Assembly: GCA_035276475.1 (NCBI GenBank)
Contig: DATELQ010000162.1
Span: 1-64,000, forward strand
Reading direction: 5' to 3'
Length of the DNA stretch: 64,000 bases
Origin: DATDFB01 sp035276475
GTDB taxonomy: Bacteria > Acidobacteriota > Thermoanaerobaculia > Gp7-AA8
Position 1 is the stretch's first letter. Each line of letters starts with the position of its first letter. The notes under the pieces are model-generated. The model was not told the origin of the DNA, searched no databases, and saw only the letters and a program-made list of their open reading frames with translations. A program made the translations under genes and the position numbers. Shown here piece by piece: positions 49,527-58,125 of the stretch.

Positions 49527-52350
49527 GAAAAAATCCGCGATTCTCCTCGTCCTTCTGCAAGTTTTCGTCCTCTCCGCGCGCGCCGCCGCGCCGAAGGAAT
49601 GCTCCTTCTGCGCAGGTGTCGGAGCCAGCGCGCAACAGCCGCCGGCGACGACGGTGCCGGCCCTCGTGGAGATCAACCTCGACGAGCTCGCGGCCATCGA
49701 CGCCTGGACCCCGGCGCAGCGCGCCCAGACCGCGCTCGTGATCCGCTACGCACTCGCCGAAGGGACAGACCCGCTGACGAGCGTCGAAGAGCGGACGAAG
49801 ACGATCATCGAGTGGGCCAAGACGCACGGACCGTTCGAAGCCATCGGCATCCACGTCCAAGATGCCGACGCCAACACCGCCGCGTACGCCATCAAACGCC
49901 TGGCCGTCATGGCGCAGGGACTCAACGTCGCCTCGAAGATCGTCGCCCTGGCCACGCCGCCGGCACCGGCGCTGCCGTACGTCGACGTCATCGTCACCGA
50001 CGACGCGGCAAAGACCGTGGCGTGGGTGACGGAGAACGATCCGTCGAAGAAAGTGTGGGCCATCGTCAAGCCGGAAGCGCCGAATGTCTTCTTCGACGTC
50101 GCCCGCGCCTACGCCGCCGGCGCCGCGCGCGCGTACGTCGTCACCGCGGACGCCAACGTCGCGGGCGCCATCCCGAGCCTCAACCGCGCCTTCGCGGGCG
50201 ACTGGGCGTACGACTCGACCTCGAAGATCGAGACGCTCGATGCGAAGGGAAACAAGACCGACGTCCCGGCGCTGGCCTTCGTGCGCGGCGAGGACCTCCG
50301 CACCATCGTCGTGCCGCGCGGCGACGCCGCAGCGGCGACGATCGCCTCGCTGCCGAACGACCGCTATGTCAAGCCGCGCCGCGTCGATGCCGGGGGCGAG
50401 CGCGACGTCACGGACGTCGGCACGAAGGGGGGCCACTTCCTCATCGGCATGCAGCCGGTGAAGGCGCCGTTCGTCCTCACCGTCGAGCACAACGAGAAGC
50501 CGCAGACGAACGTGACGAAGGAAGCGCTCGACGTGGCCACGAAGCGCGGCATCAGCGTCGAAGAGATCATCCGCAATCACCAGGCCTACAAGTCGTACCA
50601 GGAGTCGATCCAGCCGAAGTACATCGCCCGCGACACGACGAAGCTGCGCTTCGAGATCAGCGGCGGCGAGGCGGTGGAGGCGACGATCTCGGGCGACTAC
50701 TTCTCCGACCCCGGCAACCGCGCCGACTGGGTGTGGCAGGACTTCTACATCAACGGCGTGAAGTGGAAGTACGGGAAGATCCCGGAGCTGCCGCTGATCC
50801 AGCCGGAAAAGGTCACGCAGCTGCCGCTCGACATCCACCTCACTGGTGAGTACCGCTATCAGCTCGTCCGCGAGACCGACCTCCTCGGCTACCACACGTA
50901 CGAGGTCCGCTTCGAGCCGCCGGCGAACGCGCCGGCCGGGCTGCCGCTCTACCGCGGCACGGTGTGGATCGACGCGCGGACGTGGGCGCGCGTGCGCCTG
51001 CAGATGATCCAGCTCAATCTGACGGGCGAGGTGCTGTCGAATGAGGAGCGCGTCGACTTTCAGCCGTTCGCGCGCGCGTCGCACGCGCCGCTGACGGCGG
51101 CGGAGGTGGCGAAGACGGACGCGAGAGAGATCCTCTGGCTGCCGGTGGTCGTCGGCGCGCAGCAGGTGGTCTCCGCGGCGGGCCGCGCCAACCCGGTACT
51201 GCGCGAGACGACGTTCAGCAACTTCCGCATCGCCCCCGAGGATTTCGCGGTGCGGCTGGCGGAGGCGTCGGCGTCGGATGCGCGGATGGTGCGGGAGACG
51301 AACGCCGGGCTGCGCTATCTCGAGAAGACGAGCGGCGGCGAGCGCGTGGTGAAGGAGGGCTTCGACACAGCGCGCACGTTCATGCTCGGCGGCGTGCATC
51401 ACGACGCCGGCCTCCAGTTCCCCGTGCTCCCCCTCGGCGGCATCGACTATTTCAACTTCGATCTGAAGCACACAGGGATCCAGACGAACGTCTTCTTCGC
51501 CGGGATCATCGTCGCGGCGAACGCGACGAATCCAAATCTCTGGAACACGCGCACGAACGTCGGCGCGGATCTCTTCGCGATCGCCGTGCCGACGGAGAAC
51601 ACGATGTACCGCGGCGGCATCGAGCGCACGGACGAGGCGGTGCGCCAGCTCCCCACGAATCTGTCGCTGCGCGCTGGGCATCCGTTCGCGCAGTTCGGCA
51701 AGGTCGACGTCGGCTTCGGCATCGGCCACGTGTCGTACAAGCGCGCCGACGACACGGCGCCGTCGTTCGTGGTGCCGTCGAGCACGTGGGTGCTCTCGCC
51801 GTCGATCGACGCGAGCTATTCGCGCTGGGGCTACGTCGCGTCGGCGTTCTACGACTACAACCGGCGGACGACGTGGAAGCCGTGGGGCAACCTGGCGGAG
51901 TTCGACCCCGATCAGAAGTCGTTCACGAACTACGGCGCCTCGCTGGCGAAGAGTTTCTATCTTCCGAAGTTCCAGCGCTTGGGGCTCGAAGTCGATTACG
52001 AGAGCGGCCAGCGTCTTGACCGCTTCTCGGAGTACGAGCTCGGCTTCTTCGGCTCGCAGCGCGTGCACGGCGTCCGCTCCGGCTCGGTCCGCGCCGAGAC
52101 GGCGCTCCTCGGCCACGTGACGTACGGCCTGGTGTTCTCGGATCAGTTCCGCCTGGAGGCGTTCTACGACCACGCCCTCGTCACTGACCGCACCGCCGGC
52201 TACGAGCGCGAGCCGTTCCAAGGCGTCGGCATCGCCGGGCAGACGGTGGGCCCGTGGGGGACGCTGCTGCGGCTGGACATCGGGAAGACGATCGGGCAGA
52301 ACCGCCAGAGCGGGTTCGTGGCGAATGTGGTGTTTTTGAAGTTGTTCTGA
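49525..52350 (+). CDS. Three-part exported protein ending in an outer-membrane beta-barrel
   Basis: 941 residues from ATG 49525. Signal peptide MKKSAILLVLLQVFVLSARA, then KECSFCAG and a first domain (~residues 50-330) of alternating strands and helices (FEAIGIHVQDADANTAAYAI) that resembles a TIM-like barrel. A middle part (~400-560) looks like an outer-membrane lipoprotein-sorting-type domain (WIDARTWARVRLQMIQL). The last ~270 residues alternate aromatics in a beta-barrel pattern (YVASAFYDYNRRTTW) and end in Phe (VVFLKLF), the usual outer-membrane insertion signal. Function is unknown; nucleating or passenger roles are possible. No Shine-Dalgarno was seen. Confidence 0.82.
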   Translation: MKKSAILLVLLQVFVLSARAAAPKECSFCAGVGASAQQPPATTVPALVEINLDELAAIDAWTPAQRAQTALVIRYALAEGTDPLTSVEERTKTIIEWAKTHGPFEAIGIHVQDADANTAAYAIKRLAVMAQGLNVASKIVALATPPAPALPYVDVIVTDDAAKTVAWVTENDPSKKVWAIVKPEAPNVFFDVARAYAAGAARAYVVTADANVAGAIPSLNRAFAGDWAYDSTSKIETLDAKGNKTDVPALAFVRGEDLRTIVVPRGDAAAATIASLPNDRYVKPRRVDAGGERDVTDVGTKGGHFLIGMQPVKAPFVLTVEHNEKPQTNVTKEALDVATKRGISVEEIIRNHQAYKSYQESIQPKYIARDTTKLRFEISGGEAVEATISGDYFSDPGNRADWVWQDFYINGVKWKYGKIPELPLIQPEKVTQLPLDIHLTGEYRYQLVRETDLLGYHTYEVRFEPPANAPAGLPLYRGTVWIDARTWARVRLQMIQLNLTGEVLSNEERVDFQPFARASHAPLTAAEVAKTDAREILWLPVVVGAQQVVSAAGRANPVLRETTFSNFRIAPEDFAVRLAEASASDARMVRETNAGLRYLEKTSGGERVVKEGFDTARTFMLGGVHHDAGLQFPVLPLGGIDYFNFDLKHTGIQTNVFFAGIIVAANATNPNLWNTRTNVGADLFAIAVPTENTMYRGGIERTDEAVRQLPTNLSLRAGHPFAQFGKVDVGFGIGHVSYKRADDTAPSFVVPSSTWVLSPSIDASYSRWGYVASAFYDYNRRTTWKPWGNLAEFDPDQKSFTNYGASLAKSFYLPKFQRLGLEVDYESGQRLDRFSEYELGFFGSQRVHGVRSGSVRAETALLGHVTYGLVFSDQFRLEAFYDHALVTDRTAGYEREPFQGVGIAGQTVGPWGTLLRLDIGKTIGQNRQSGFVANVVFLKLF

Positions 52351-52775
52351 TGATCGAAGAGCTCAACCTCGAGCCCCACCCCGAGGGCGGCTTCTATCGC
52401 CAGATCTACAAGTCGCCGATGACCGTCACCGAGGGCGAGCGCACGCGCGCGGCGCTCACCGTCATCCACTTCCTCCTGCCGGCCGGCCAGATCAGCCGCT
52501 GGCACCGCGTCATGTCCGACGAGGTGTGGACGTTCCTCCGCGGCGAGCCGCTGCGGCTGCATCGCTTCGACGGCAGCGACGCGCGCGACGTCGTGCTCGA
52601 CGCCGATCATCCGATTCAGGTCGTGCGCGCCGGCGAGTGGCAAGCGGCGGAGCCGCTCGGCGCGTACGCGCTCGTGGCCTGCTTCGTCGCGCCGGGATTC
52701 GAGTTCGACGACTTCGCGCTGATGGACGGCGAAACGGCGGCGAAGCTGCCGGAGGAACTGCGGAGGTACTTATGA
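52350..52775 (+). CDS. DUF985-type cupin protein
   Basis: 141 residues. EPHPEGGFYRQIYKS and IHFLLPAGQISRWHRVMSDEVW, followed by LVACFVAPGFEFDDFAL, are the conserved blocks of DUF985 cupins; SRWHRV and DEVW supply the metal or ligand region of the small beta-barrel. The substrate is unknown; relatives may be sugar epimerase-like or ligand-binding. The ATG shares a base with the upstream stop (TGATG) and the end overlaps the hydrolase gene (ATGA), so all three are coupled. Confidence 0.9.
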   Translation: MIEELNLEPHPEGGFYRQIYKSPMTVTEGERTRAALTVIHFLLPAGQISRWHRVMSDEVWTFLRGEPLRLHRFDGSDARDVVLDADHPIQVVRAGEWQAAEPLGAYALVACFVAPGFEFDDFALMDGETAAKLPEELRRYL

Positions 52776-53563
52776 CGTGGAGAGCCGAGATCGTCGACGG
52801 GACGGTGATCCGATCGCAGGGCAGCACGGATTCGACTCCGCTGTGGCTGATTCATGGATTCGGCGAGTCGAGCCGCTGTTTCGTGCCCCTGTTCTCCATG
52901 AGCCAGGCATCGCGTTTCCAACTCCTCGCGCCTGATTGGCCGGGCGCGGGACTCACACCGCCCGATCCGAACGTCCGAAGCCTCGATGCGCTGGCCGAGT
53001 GGCTGGCACGAACGATCGCGCGCCGCACGCCGGAGGGTTTGATCGGCATCGTGGCGCATTCGGTCGGCTCGATCGTCGCGATGCGGGCGGCGTCCAAGCT
53101 CGCCGGCAGAATCGCCGGACTCGTGTCGATCGAAGGCAATTTAACCGGCGGGGACGCTTACCTCTCCGGCGTTGCGGAAACTTTCGACGATCCCATTCGA
53201 TTCCGAGACGCGCTGCGCCGCAGGATGCTCGCCGAGGCCGAGCACGCGTGGGATGAGGAGTCATACCTCAGTTACTACGCCAGCCTCACGTTCGCCGACC
53301 CCGACCTCCTGTGGCACATCGGCCGTGAAGTGAAGCAGCAAAGCGATCGGTTCGGCGAGGAATACCGCGCGCTCCCGTTCCCCACCCTCTACTTCTGGTC
53401 GCGTACGAGCACGTCGAGAACGACGCAGGAAACCCTCGCCGCCAATGAAATCCCGAACGCCGAATATTCGGGCGGACATTGGCCGATGGTGGAGAAACCA
53501 CACGAAACAGCCAACGTCATCGACCGCTTTTTCTACGGCGTCGCCGAGAGGTTGTCCACGTAG
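52772..53563 (+). CDS. Alpha/beta hydrolase
   Basis: 263 residues. LWLIHGFGESSRCF is the oxyanion HG loop, APDWPGAG follows, IVAHSVGSIVA is the nucleophile elbow with Ser, and a C-terminal GGHWPMVEKP supplies the catalytic His; the Asp position is less clear. It belongs to the broad lipase/esterase/epoxide-hydrolase fold and the substrate cannot be inferred. ATG 52772 overlaps the cupin stop. The 3' end overlaps the convergent Ig-repeat gene by 31 bases. Confidence 0.88.
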   Translation: MTWRAEIVDGTVIRSQGSTDSTPLWLIHGFGESSRCFVPLFSMSQASRFQLLAPDWPGAGLTPPDPNVRSLDALAEWLARTIARRTPEGLIGIVAHSVGSIVAMRAASKLAGRIAGLVSIEGNLTGGDAYLSGVAETFDDPIRFRDALRRRMLAEAEHAWDEESYLSYYASLTFADPDLLWHIGREVKQQSDRFGEEYRALPFPTLYFWSRTSTSRTTQETLAANEIPNAEYSGGHWPMVEKPHETANVIDRFFYGVAERLST

Positions 53564-55134
53564 AAGTCGACCGAGCCGATCTCCGTGCGCAGGCCCAACG
53601 TGTTGAGCACGCGCACCGTCAACCGGTGCCGGTTGTTGCCGAGCTTCGTCGTGTCCAGTGTGAACTGCCAGCCGGAGTTGAGGCTATTGGCGATGAACGG
53701 ATAGGCGTTCTGCACGTCCGGCCGCTGGAATCCGTACGCCGCCGGCCCCATGAAATTGCCGTCGACGAGGATCTCGACCTGCTGGATGAACGAGCGCTCG
53801 CTGATCGCCCATCCCTGGAACGTCACCTTGCCCTTGACGTAGTCGTACGTCCGCGGCACGTCGATGAAGCCGATCGCTGACGCCACGCGGTCCTCGGCGC
53901 ACTCGAAGAACACCGGAATGCCGTCGCGGCTCGGCAGCTCCGAGAACGTCCCCTGCTGATCGCCGACGCGGATCTTCAGCACGTGGTGGCCCGGGTGCAC
54001 GCCGGACGCGAGCAGCGCGCCGACGTCGAGCGTGAAGAGGAACCCGGCGCGCGGCGCGTCGGGATAATTCGGATAGAAGCGCTCCACGTCGAAGCGCGTG
54101 AGGCCGTAGCAGTTCACGTAGCCGCTGAAGAGGTTCGAGAACGCGCAGTCGTCGGTCGAGTACCAGCGCACGCCGTCGACGAGCAGCTCGACGTACGAGA
54201 CGCGGCCGAGGTCCGAGCGCGTGCCGAGGTCGAGCGCCCAGCCGCGCACCGGCGTGATGTGCGATTGCGGGTTGACGGCCGGCGAGACCTGCGGCACGTC
54301 CTGGCAGCGCGTGCCGTAGAGCACCGCGTCGCGCTGCGGCTCGTCGAGGTAGCCGAACGGCTTGAGGTTCTGGTTGTCGTTGAAGACCTGCACCTGGCGG
54401 CGGCCGATCAGGCGCGACACGCCCAGGCGGTCGGTCGCGCGCACCTCGAGGAGATGCACGCCGTTCTGGATGCGGGTCGTGTCGATGTTCGCGATGAAGC
54501 CGCTGAAGAGCGCGGCGGGGAAGTCGGGGAAGGTGTTGCCGACGTCTGGGCGCGCGTCGCCGTACATCGCGGTCTGCAGCACGCCGCCGTCGACCCAGAC
54601 GTCGACGCGGGCGATGCCGTCGGTGTCGGTCGCCCAGCCGACGACCGGGAAGGAGCCGGCGGCGTTGTAGATCCCGCCGCCGAGATCCGGGATGTCGACC
54701 GAGCCGAAGGGCGCCTGGTTGAGCGTGTTGTCGATCGTGATCGTGCGGCGGCCAAGCTCGGCCGAGTGCCCGTCAGAGAACGTCACCTTCACCATCACCG
54801 TGTGCGGCCCGTTGGTGAAGCGGCTGGCCAGGAACCCGGTCTCGAAGCCGGGGGCGACGTTCTGGATGCCGGGGTAGTTCGGGTAGGCCTCGATGACGTC
54901 GATGCGCGGGAGGCCCTTGATCGTCGGGTACTGGAACTGATCGTCGACGTAGAGCTCGATCTTCGTGACCACGCCGGGGTCGAGGACCCAACCCTTGACC
55001 AGGACGACGCCCGATTGCGTGACGGCGGGATCAGGGAAGTCGAGCGCTGCGATCAGATCGTCGGCATAGGCCGCGGAAGTCAGCAGCGTCGCCAGTGCGG
55101 TGAGAACCAGGCAACGAGGAATCCATCTCCACAT
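53533..55134 (-). CDS. Secreted protein with four Ig-like repeats
   Basis: 533 residues. Signal peptide MWRWIPRCLVLTALATLLTSAAYA. About four repeats of ~110 residues share GWA/V-x-D and V/I-E-V/L-x-V-D-G cores followed by YPNYP-type and GFL...H-x-L/V-x-V-R-V segments and a closing VDN strand (GWVLDPG.., GWATDTDG, GWALDLG, GWAISER). This looks like a bacterial Ig/adhesin-type fold used in surface proteins. ATG 55134 has GGAGGTTGGGG before it, one of the clearer Shine-Dalgarno sites here; longer in-frame readings lack a signal peptide. Confidence 0.83.
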   Translation of the reverse strand: MWRWIPRCLVLTALATLLTSAAYADDLIAALDFPDPAVTQSGVVLVKGWVLDPGVVTKIELYVDDQFQYPTIKGLPRIDVIEAYPNYPGIQNVAPGFETGFLASRFTNGPHTVMVKVTFSDGHSAELGRRTITIDNTLNQAPFGSVDIPDLGGGIYNAAGSFPVVGWATDTDGIARVDVWVDGGVLQTAMYGDARPDVGNTFPDFPAALFSGFIANIDTTRIQNGVHLLEVRATDRLGVSRLIGRRQVQVFNDNQNLKPFGYLDEPQRDAVLYGTRCQDVPQVSPAVNPQSHITPVRGWALDLGTRSDLGRVSYVELLVDGVRWYSTDDCAFSNLFSGYVNCYGLTRFDVERFYPNYPDAPRAGFLFTLDVGALLASGVHPGHHVLKIRVGDQQGTFSELPSRDGIPVFFECAEDRVASAIGFIDVPRTYDYVKGKVTFQGWAISERSFIQQVEILVDGNFMGPAAYGFQRPDVQNAYPFIANSLNSGWQFTLDTTKLGNNRHRLTVRVLNTLGLRTEIGSVDFYVDNLSATP

Positions 55135-55221
55135 AACCCCAACCTCCAACCCCGAGAGACGTGTCCGGTACTGACGATCGGTGCGTTCAGAGACGCCGAT
55201 CCACTTTGTTTCGTGCGAGTT

Positions 55222-55227
55222 TATACT
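55222..55227 (+). promoter_or_regulatory. Putative -10 box (TATACT) for the threonine dehydratase
   Basis: TATACT within TTTATACTAA ends 7 bases before GTG 55235, an ideal spacing for a transcript starting at the GTG. No Shine-Dalgarno is present. This supports choosing GTG 55235 over the farther upstream in-frame codon. Confidence 0.5.
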
Positions 55228-55234
55228 AACCCGG

Positions 55235-56191
55235 GTGAGTTCTTCAAACGCCCTGACAGCCCTAGGCCTCGACGACGTTCGGGCCGCGGCGGCGCGGATC
55301 CGCGGGCAGATCCACCGGACGCCGCTCCTCCCCAGCCAGTCACTTTCGGAAAGAATCGGCGCCGAGGTCCGGCTCAAATGCGAGAACCTGCAGCGCGCCG
55401 GGTCGTTCAAGGTGCGCGGCGCGATGAACGCGCTGCTGCAGTTATCTGAGGATGAGCGGCGGCGCGGCGTGGTGGCGTTCTCGTCCGGCAACCACGCGCA
55501 GGGCGTTGCGCTCGCCGCGAAGACCCTCGGCGTTCCAGCGACGATCGTGATGCCGGAGAACTCCGTCGCCTCGAAGGTGGCGGCGACGCGAGGCTACGGC
55601 GCGGAGGTCGTGACGGGCGGCGTGACGGCGGCGACGCGCGACACCGTGGCGCGGGAGATCGCCGAGCGCACCGGCGCCGCAGTCATCCCGCCGTTCGACG
55701 ACGAGCGGATCATCGCCGGCGCCGGGACGGTGGGACTGGAGATCGTCGAGGAGTGGCCGGAGGTCGACGCGATCGTCGTCCCCCTCGGCGGCGGCGGACT
55801 CCTGGCCGGAACGGCGCTGGCGTCGACGTCGATGAAGAGCGTCGACGTCTACGGCGTCGAGCCGCGCGCCGGCAACGACGGCGAGCAGTCGTTCAAGAGC
55901 GGCCGCATCGTCACGATCGAGCCGCCGAAGACGATCGCCGACGGCGCGCGCACGCTGTCGATCGGCGAGCGGAACTTCGCCGTCATCCGCGAGCGCGTGC
56001 GCGACGTGGTGAGCGTCGAGGACGACGCGCTCCTCGAGGCAACGAAGTACGCGATGTACCGGACGAAGCTGGTGATCGAGCCGACGGGAGCGCTGGGGAT
56101 CGCGGCGCTGCTGTCTGGTGCGGTGCGCGCGCGCGGCCGTGTGGCTGTCGTGGTGAGCGGCGGGAACCTGGATTTCTCCTTGCTCTGCTGA
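55235..56191 (+). CDS. Threonine dehydratase-like PLP enzyme (no ACT domain)
   Basis: 318 residues. RAGSFKVRGA contains the PLP Lys, FSSGNHAQGVALAAK follows, and PLGGGGLLAGTA is the phosphate loop of the fold type II family. The length and lack of a C-terminal regulatory domain match catabolic threonine dehydratase or serine/threonine racemase-like enzymes rather than biosynthetic IlvA. It converts Thr (or Ser) to a 2-oxoacid plus ammonia. It is 1 base overlapped with rarA (TGATG). Confidence 0.88.
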   Translation: MSSSNALTALGLDDVRAAAARIRGQIHRTPLLPSQSLSERIGAEVRLKCENLQRAGSFKVRGAMNALLQLSEDERRRGVVAFSSGNHAQGVALAAKTLGVPATIVMPENSVASKVAATRGYGAEVVTGGVTAATRDTVAREIAERTGAAVIPPFDDERIIAGAGTVGLEIVEEWPEVDAIVVPLGGGGLLAGTALASTSMKSVDVYGVEPRAGNDGEQSFKSGRIVTIEPPKTIADGARTLSIGERNFAVIRERVRDVVSVEDDALLEATKYAMYRTKLVIEPTGALGIAALLSGAVRARGRVAVVVSGGNLDFSLLC

Positions 56192-57495
56192 TGAGCCTCT
56201 TCCCCGACTTCGAGCCGAAGACGCCGCCCGATGCGCCGCTGCCGGAACGGTTGCGCCCCGCCTCGCTCGCCGACGTCGTCGGCTTGCACGACCTCCTCGA
56301 CGAAGGGCGCTTCCTCCGCAACGCCATCGAGAGCGACCGCATCCCCTCGATGATTTTCTGGGGCCCGCCGGGCTCTGGAAAGACGACGCTGGCGCGGATC
56401 ATCGCCAAGTCGACGCGCGCGCGCTTCGTGCCGTTCTCCGCCACGAGCACCTCGATCAAGGACATCAAGGCGCTGATGGAGGAGGCGCGCAAGGCCCGCG
56501 GCTCGCGCGGGGTGAAGACGATCGTCTTCATCGACGAGATCCATCGCTTCAACAAGGCCCAGCAGGACGCGTTTCTGCCGTACGTCGAGGCGGGCGACAT
56601 CGTGCTGATCGGCGCGACGACGGAGAATCCGTCGTTCGAGGTGAACTCGGCGCTGCTGTCGCGCTGCAAGGTCGTGGTGATCCCGCAGCTGGAGCGCGAG
56701 GAGGTGACGACGATCCTCCGCCGCGCGGTGGCCGACCCGTCGGTGCGCAAGTACAACATCGAGCTCACCGACGACGCGCTCGACTTCATCGCCGCGACGT
56801 CGGCCGGCGACGCGCGGCAGGCGCTCAATTCGCTGCAGCTCGTGGTGGAGACGGCGAGCGAGTCGCCGATCGACGCGAAGAAGGCGACGCAGATTCTGCA
56901 GCGCCGGTCGCTGATGTACGACAAAGGCGGCGAGGAGCACTACAACATCATCTCCGCGCTGCACAAGTCGCTGCGCAACGGCGACGCCGACGCCGGCGTG
57001 TACTGGCTGGTGCGGATGCTCGAGGGCGGCGAAGATCCGCTCTACATCGCCCGGCGCCTGGTGCGCGCGGCGTCGGAGGACATCGGCAACGCCGACCCGC
57101 AGGCGCTGGTGCTGGCGATCGCGGTGCAGCAGACGGTGCACTTCCTCGGCATGCCCGAGGCGGAGGTGGCGCTCGCGCAGCTAGCCACGTATCTCGCCGC
57201 CGCGCCGAAGTCGAACGCGGTCTACGTCGGCTACGGCGAAGCGGTGCGCGAGGTCCGCCAGGGCGACAACCCGCCCGTCCCGCTCCACATCCGCAACGCG
57301 CCGACGCGCCTCATGAAGGATCTCGGCTACGGCCGCGGCTACGAGTACGCGCACGACTTCGAGGAGCAGACGGCGGCGATGGAGTGCCTGCCGGAGGCGA
57401 TGGCGGGACGGCGCTTCTACGAGCCGAAGGACGTGGGGGCGGAAGCGGAGATCAAAGCGCGCCTCGAGCGGATGCGCGAGGCGCGCAAGAAGTAG
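56191..57495 (+). CDS. rarA: Replication-associated recombination protein A (AAA+ ATPase)
   Basis: 434 residues. FWGPPGSGKTTLARI is Walker A, IVFIDEIHRFNKAQQDAF is Walker B plus the conserved RarA segment, GATTENPSFEVNSALLSRC is sensor/box VII, and the MgsA/WHIP C-terminal domain follows (YIARRLVRAASEDIGNADP). It acts at stalled replication forks. ATG 56191 overlaps the dehydratase stop. Confidence 0.95.
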   Translation: MSLFPDFEPKTPPDAPLPERLRPASLADVVGLHDLLDEGRFLRNAIESDRIPSMIFWGPPGSGKTTLARIIAKSTRARFVPFSATSTSIKDIKALMEEARKARGSRGVKTIVFIDEIHRFNKAQQDAFLPYVEAGDIVLIGATTENPSFEVNSALLSRCKVVVIPQLEREEVTTILRRAVADPSVRKYNIELTDDALDFIAATSAGDARQALNSLQLVVETASESPIDAKKATQILQRRSLMYDKGGEEHYNIISALHKSLRNGDADAGVYWLVRMLEGGEDPLYIARRLVRAASEDIGNADPQALVLAIAVQQTVHFLGMPEAEVALAQLATYLAAAPKSNAVYVGYGEAVREVRQGDNPPVPLHIRNAPTRLMKDLGYGRGYEYAHDFEEQTAAMECLPEAMAGRRFYEPKDVGAEAEIKARLERMREARKK

Positions 57496-57498
57496 CGG

Positions 57499-58059
57499 TT
57501 ATCCGAGAAGGTGCAGGCGGATCTCGCTCTCGTTCGTGTCGGCTTTGGCGACGACGCGGACGTGGTCGACTTTGCGGCCGTCGCGGAAGTCGAGGAGCGA
57601 GTAGGTGCCGGTGCGGTGCACGTGGTCGTTGAAGTCGACGACCTGCGTGTCGCCGTTCTCGAAGACGACCTCGGCGAAGCTGACCTGCGCGGCGCCGCGG
57701 TCGATCTGCATGAGGAGCCCGGTGCCACGGCGATCGACGTTCATGGTGAAGTCGGTCCAGCCGTCGTCGCGGTCGAGAACTTCCGCAGAGGTCCACGGCC
57801 GCGCCGCGGGCGGCGGCAGCGTGGCGATGACGGCGGCGGTGAAGACGACCGGCGCGAGGTAGACGCGCGGCGCGACCCGAACGGCGACGGCAGGCGTGCG
57901 CACGACGACGGCCGGCAGCGTGCGGTGCAGCGGGAATCCTCGATGGACGACGACGGTGGTGCGATGCGGTCCGCGGTGCACGACGCGAACGCGCGCGGCA
58001 TCAGCGGCCGGGATGGACAGAGTGGCGACGACCAGGGCTAGAGCAAATCCCTTCTTCAC
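57499..58059 (-). CDS. Small secreted hypothetical protein
   Basis: 186 residues from GTG 58057-58059 (MKKGFALALVVATLSIPAADA signal peptide). The next ~60 residues are rich in Arg, Val, His and Pro (VHRGPHRTTVVVHRGFPLH), then a soluble beta-rich domain with VNVDR/DHVRV-type strands, possibly a small Ig-like or C2-like fold. No family was recognised. Its Shine-Dalgarno can be hidden in a hairpin at the predicted mRNA 5' end. It converges on rarA (3-base gap). Confidence 0.75.
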   Translation of the reverse strand: MKKGFALALVVATLSIPAADAARVRVVHRGPHRTTVVVHRGFPLHRTLPAVVVRTPAVAVRVAPRVYLAPVVFTAAVIATLPPPAARPWTSAEVLDRDDGWTDFTMNVDRRGTGLLMQIDRGAAQVSFAEVVFENGDTQVVDFNDHVHRTGTYSLLDFRDGRKVDHVRVVAKADTNESEIRLHLLG

Positions 58060-58065
58060 AAGTCC

Positions 58066-58085
58066 CCTCCTTGTTTTGTTGGAGG
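58066..58085 (-). promoter_or_regulatory. Hairpin that covers the Shine-Dalgarno of the gene at 57499
   Basis: On the minus strand CCTCC (58085-58081) and GGAGG (58070-58066) form a 5-bp stem with a 10-base A-rich loop; GGAGGGG is the ribosome site, 4 bases before GTG. TACAAT (58096-58091) would start the transcript at about 58084, so the hairpin would be the very 5' end of the mRNA. Confidence 0.45.
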
Positions 58086-58125
58086 ATTAGATTGTAGGAG
58101 AGGGCGGGCGTTTACAGGCGGGGAC

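Noticed and set aside
58059..58125. rRNA or structured ncRNA in the small spacers
   Set aside because: Only a short 5-bp hairpin is seen; there are no conserved RNA family motifs.
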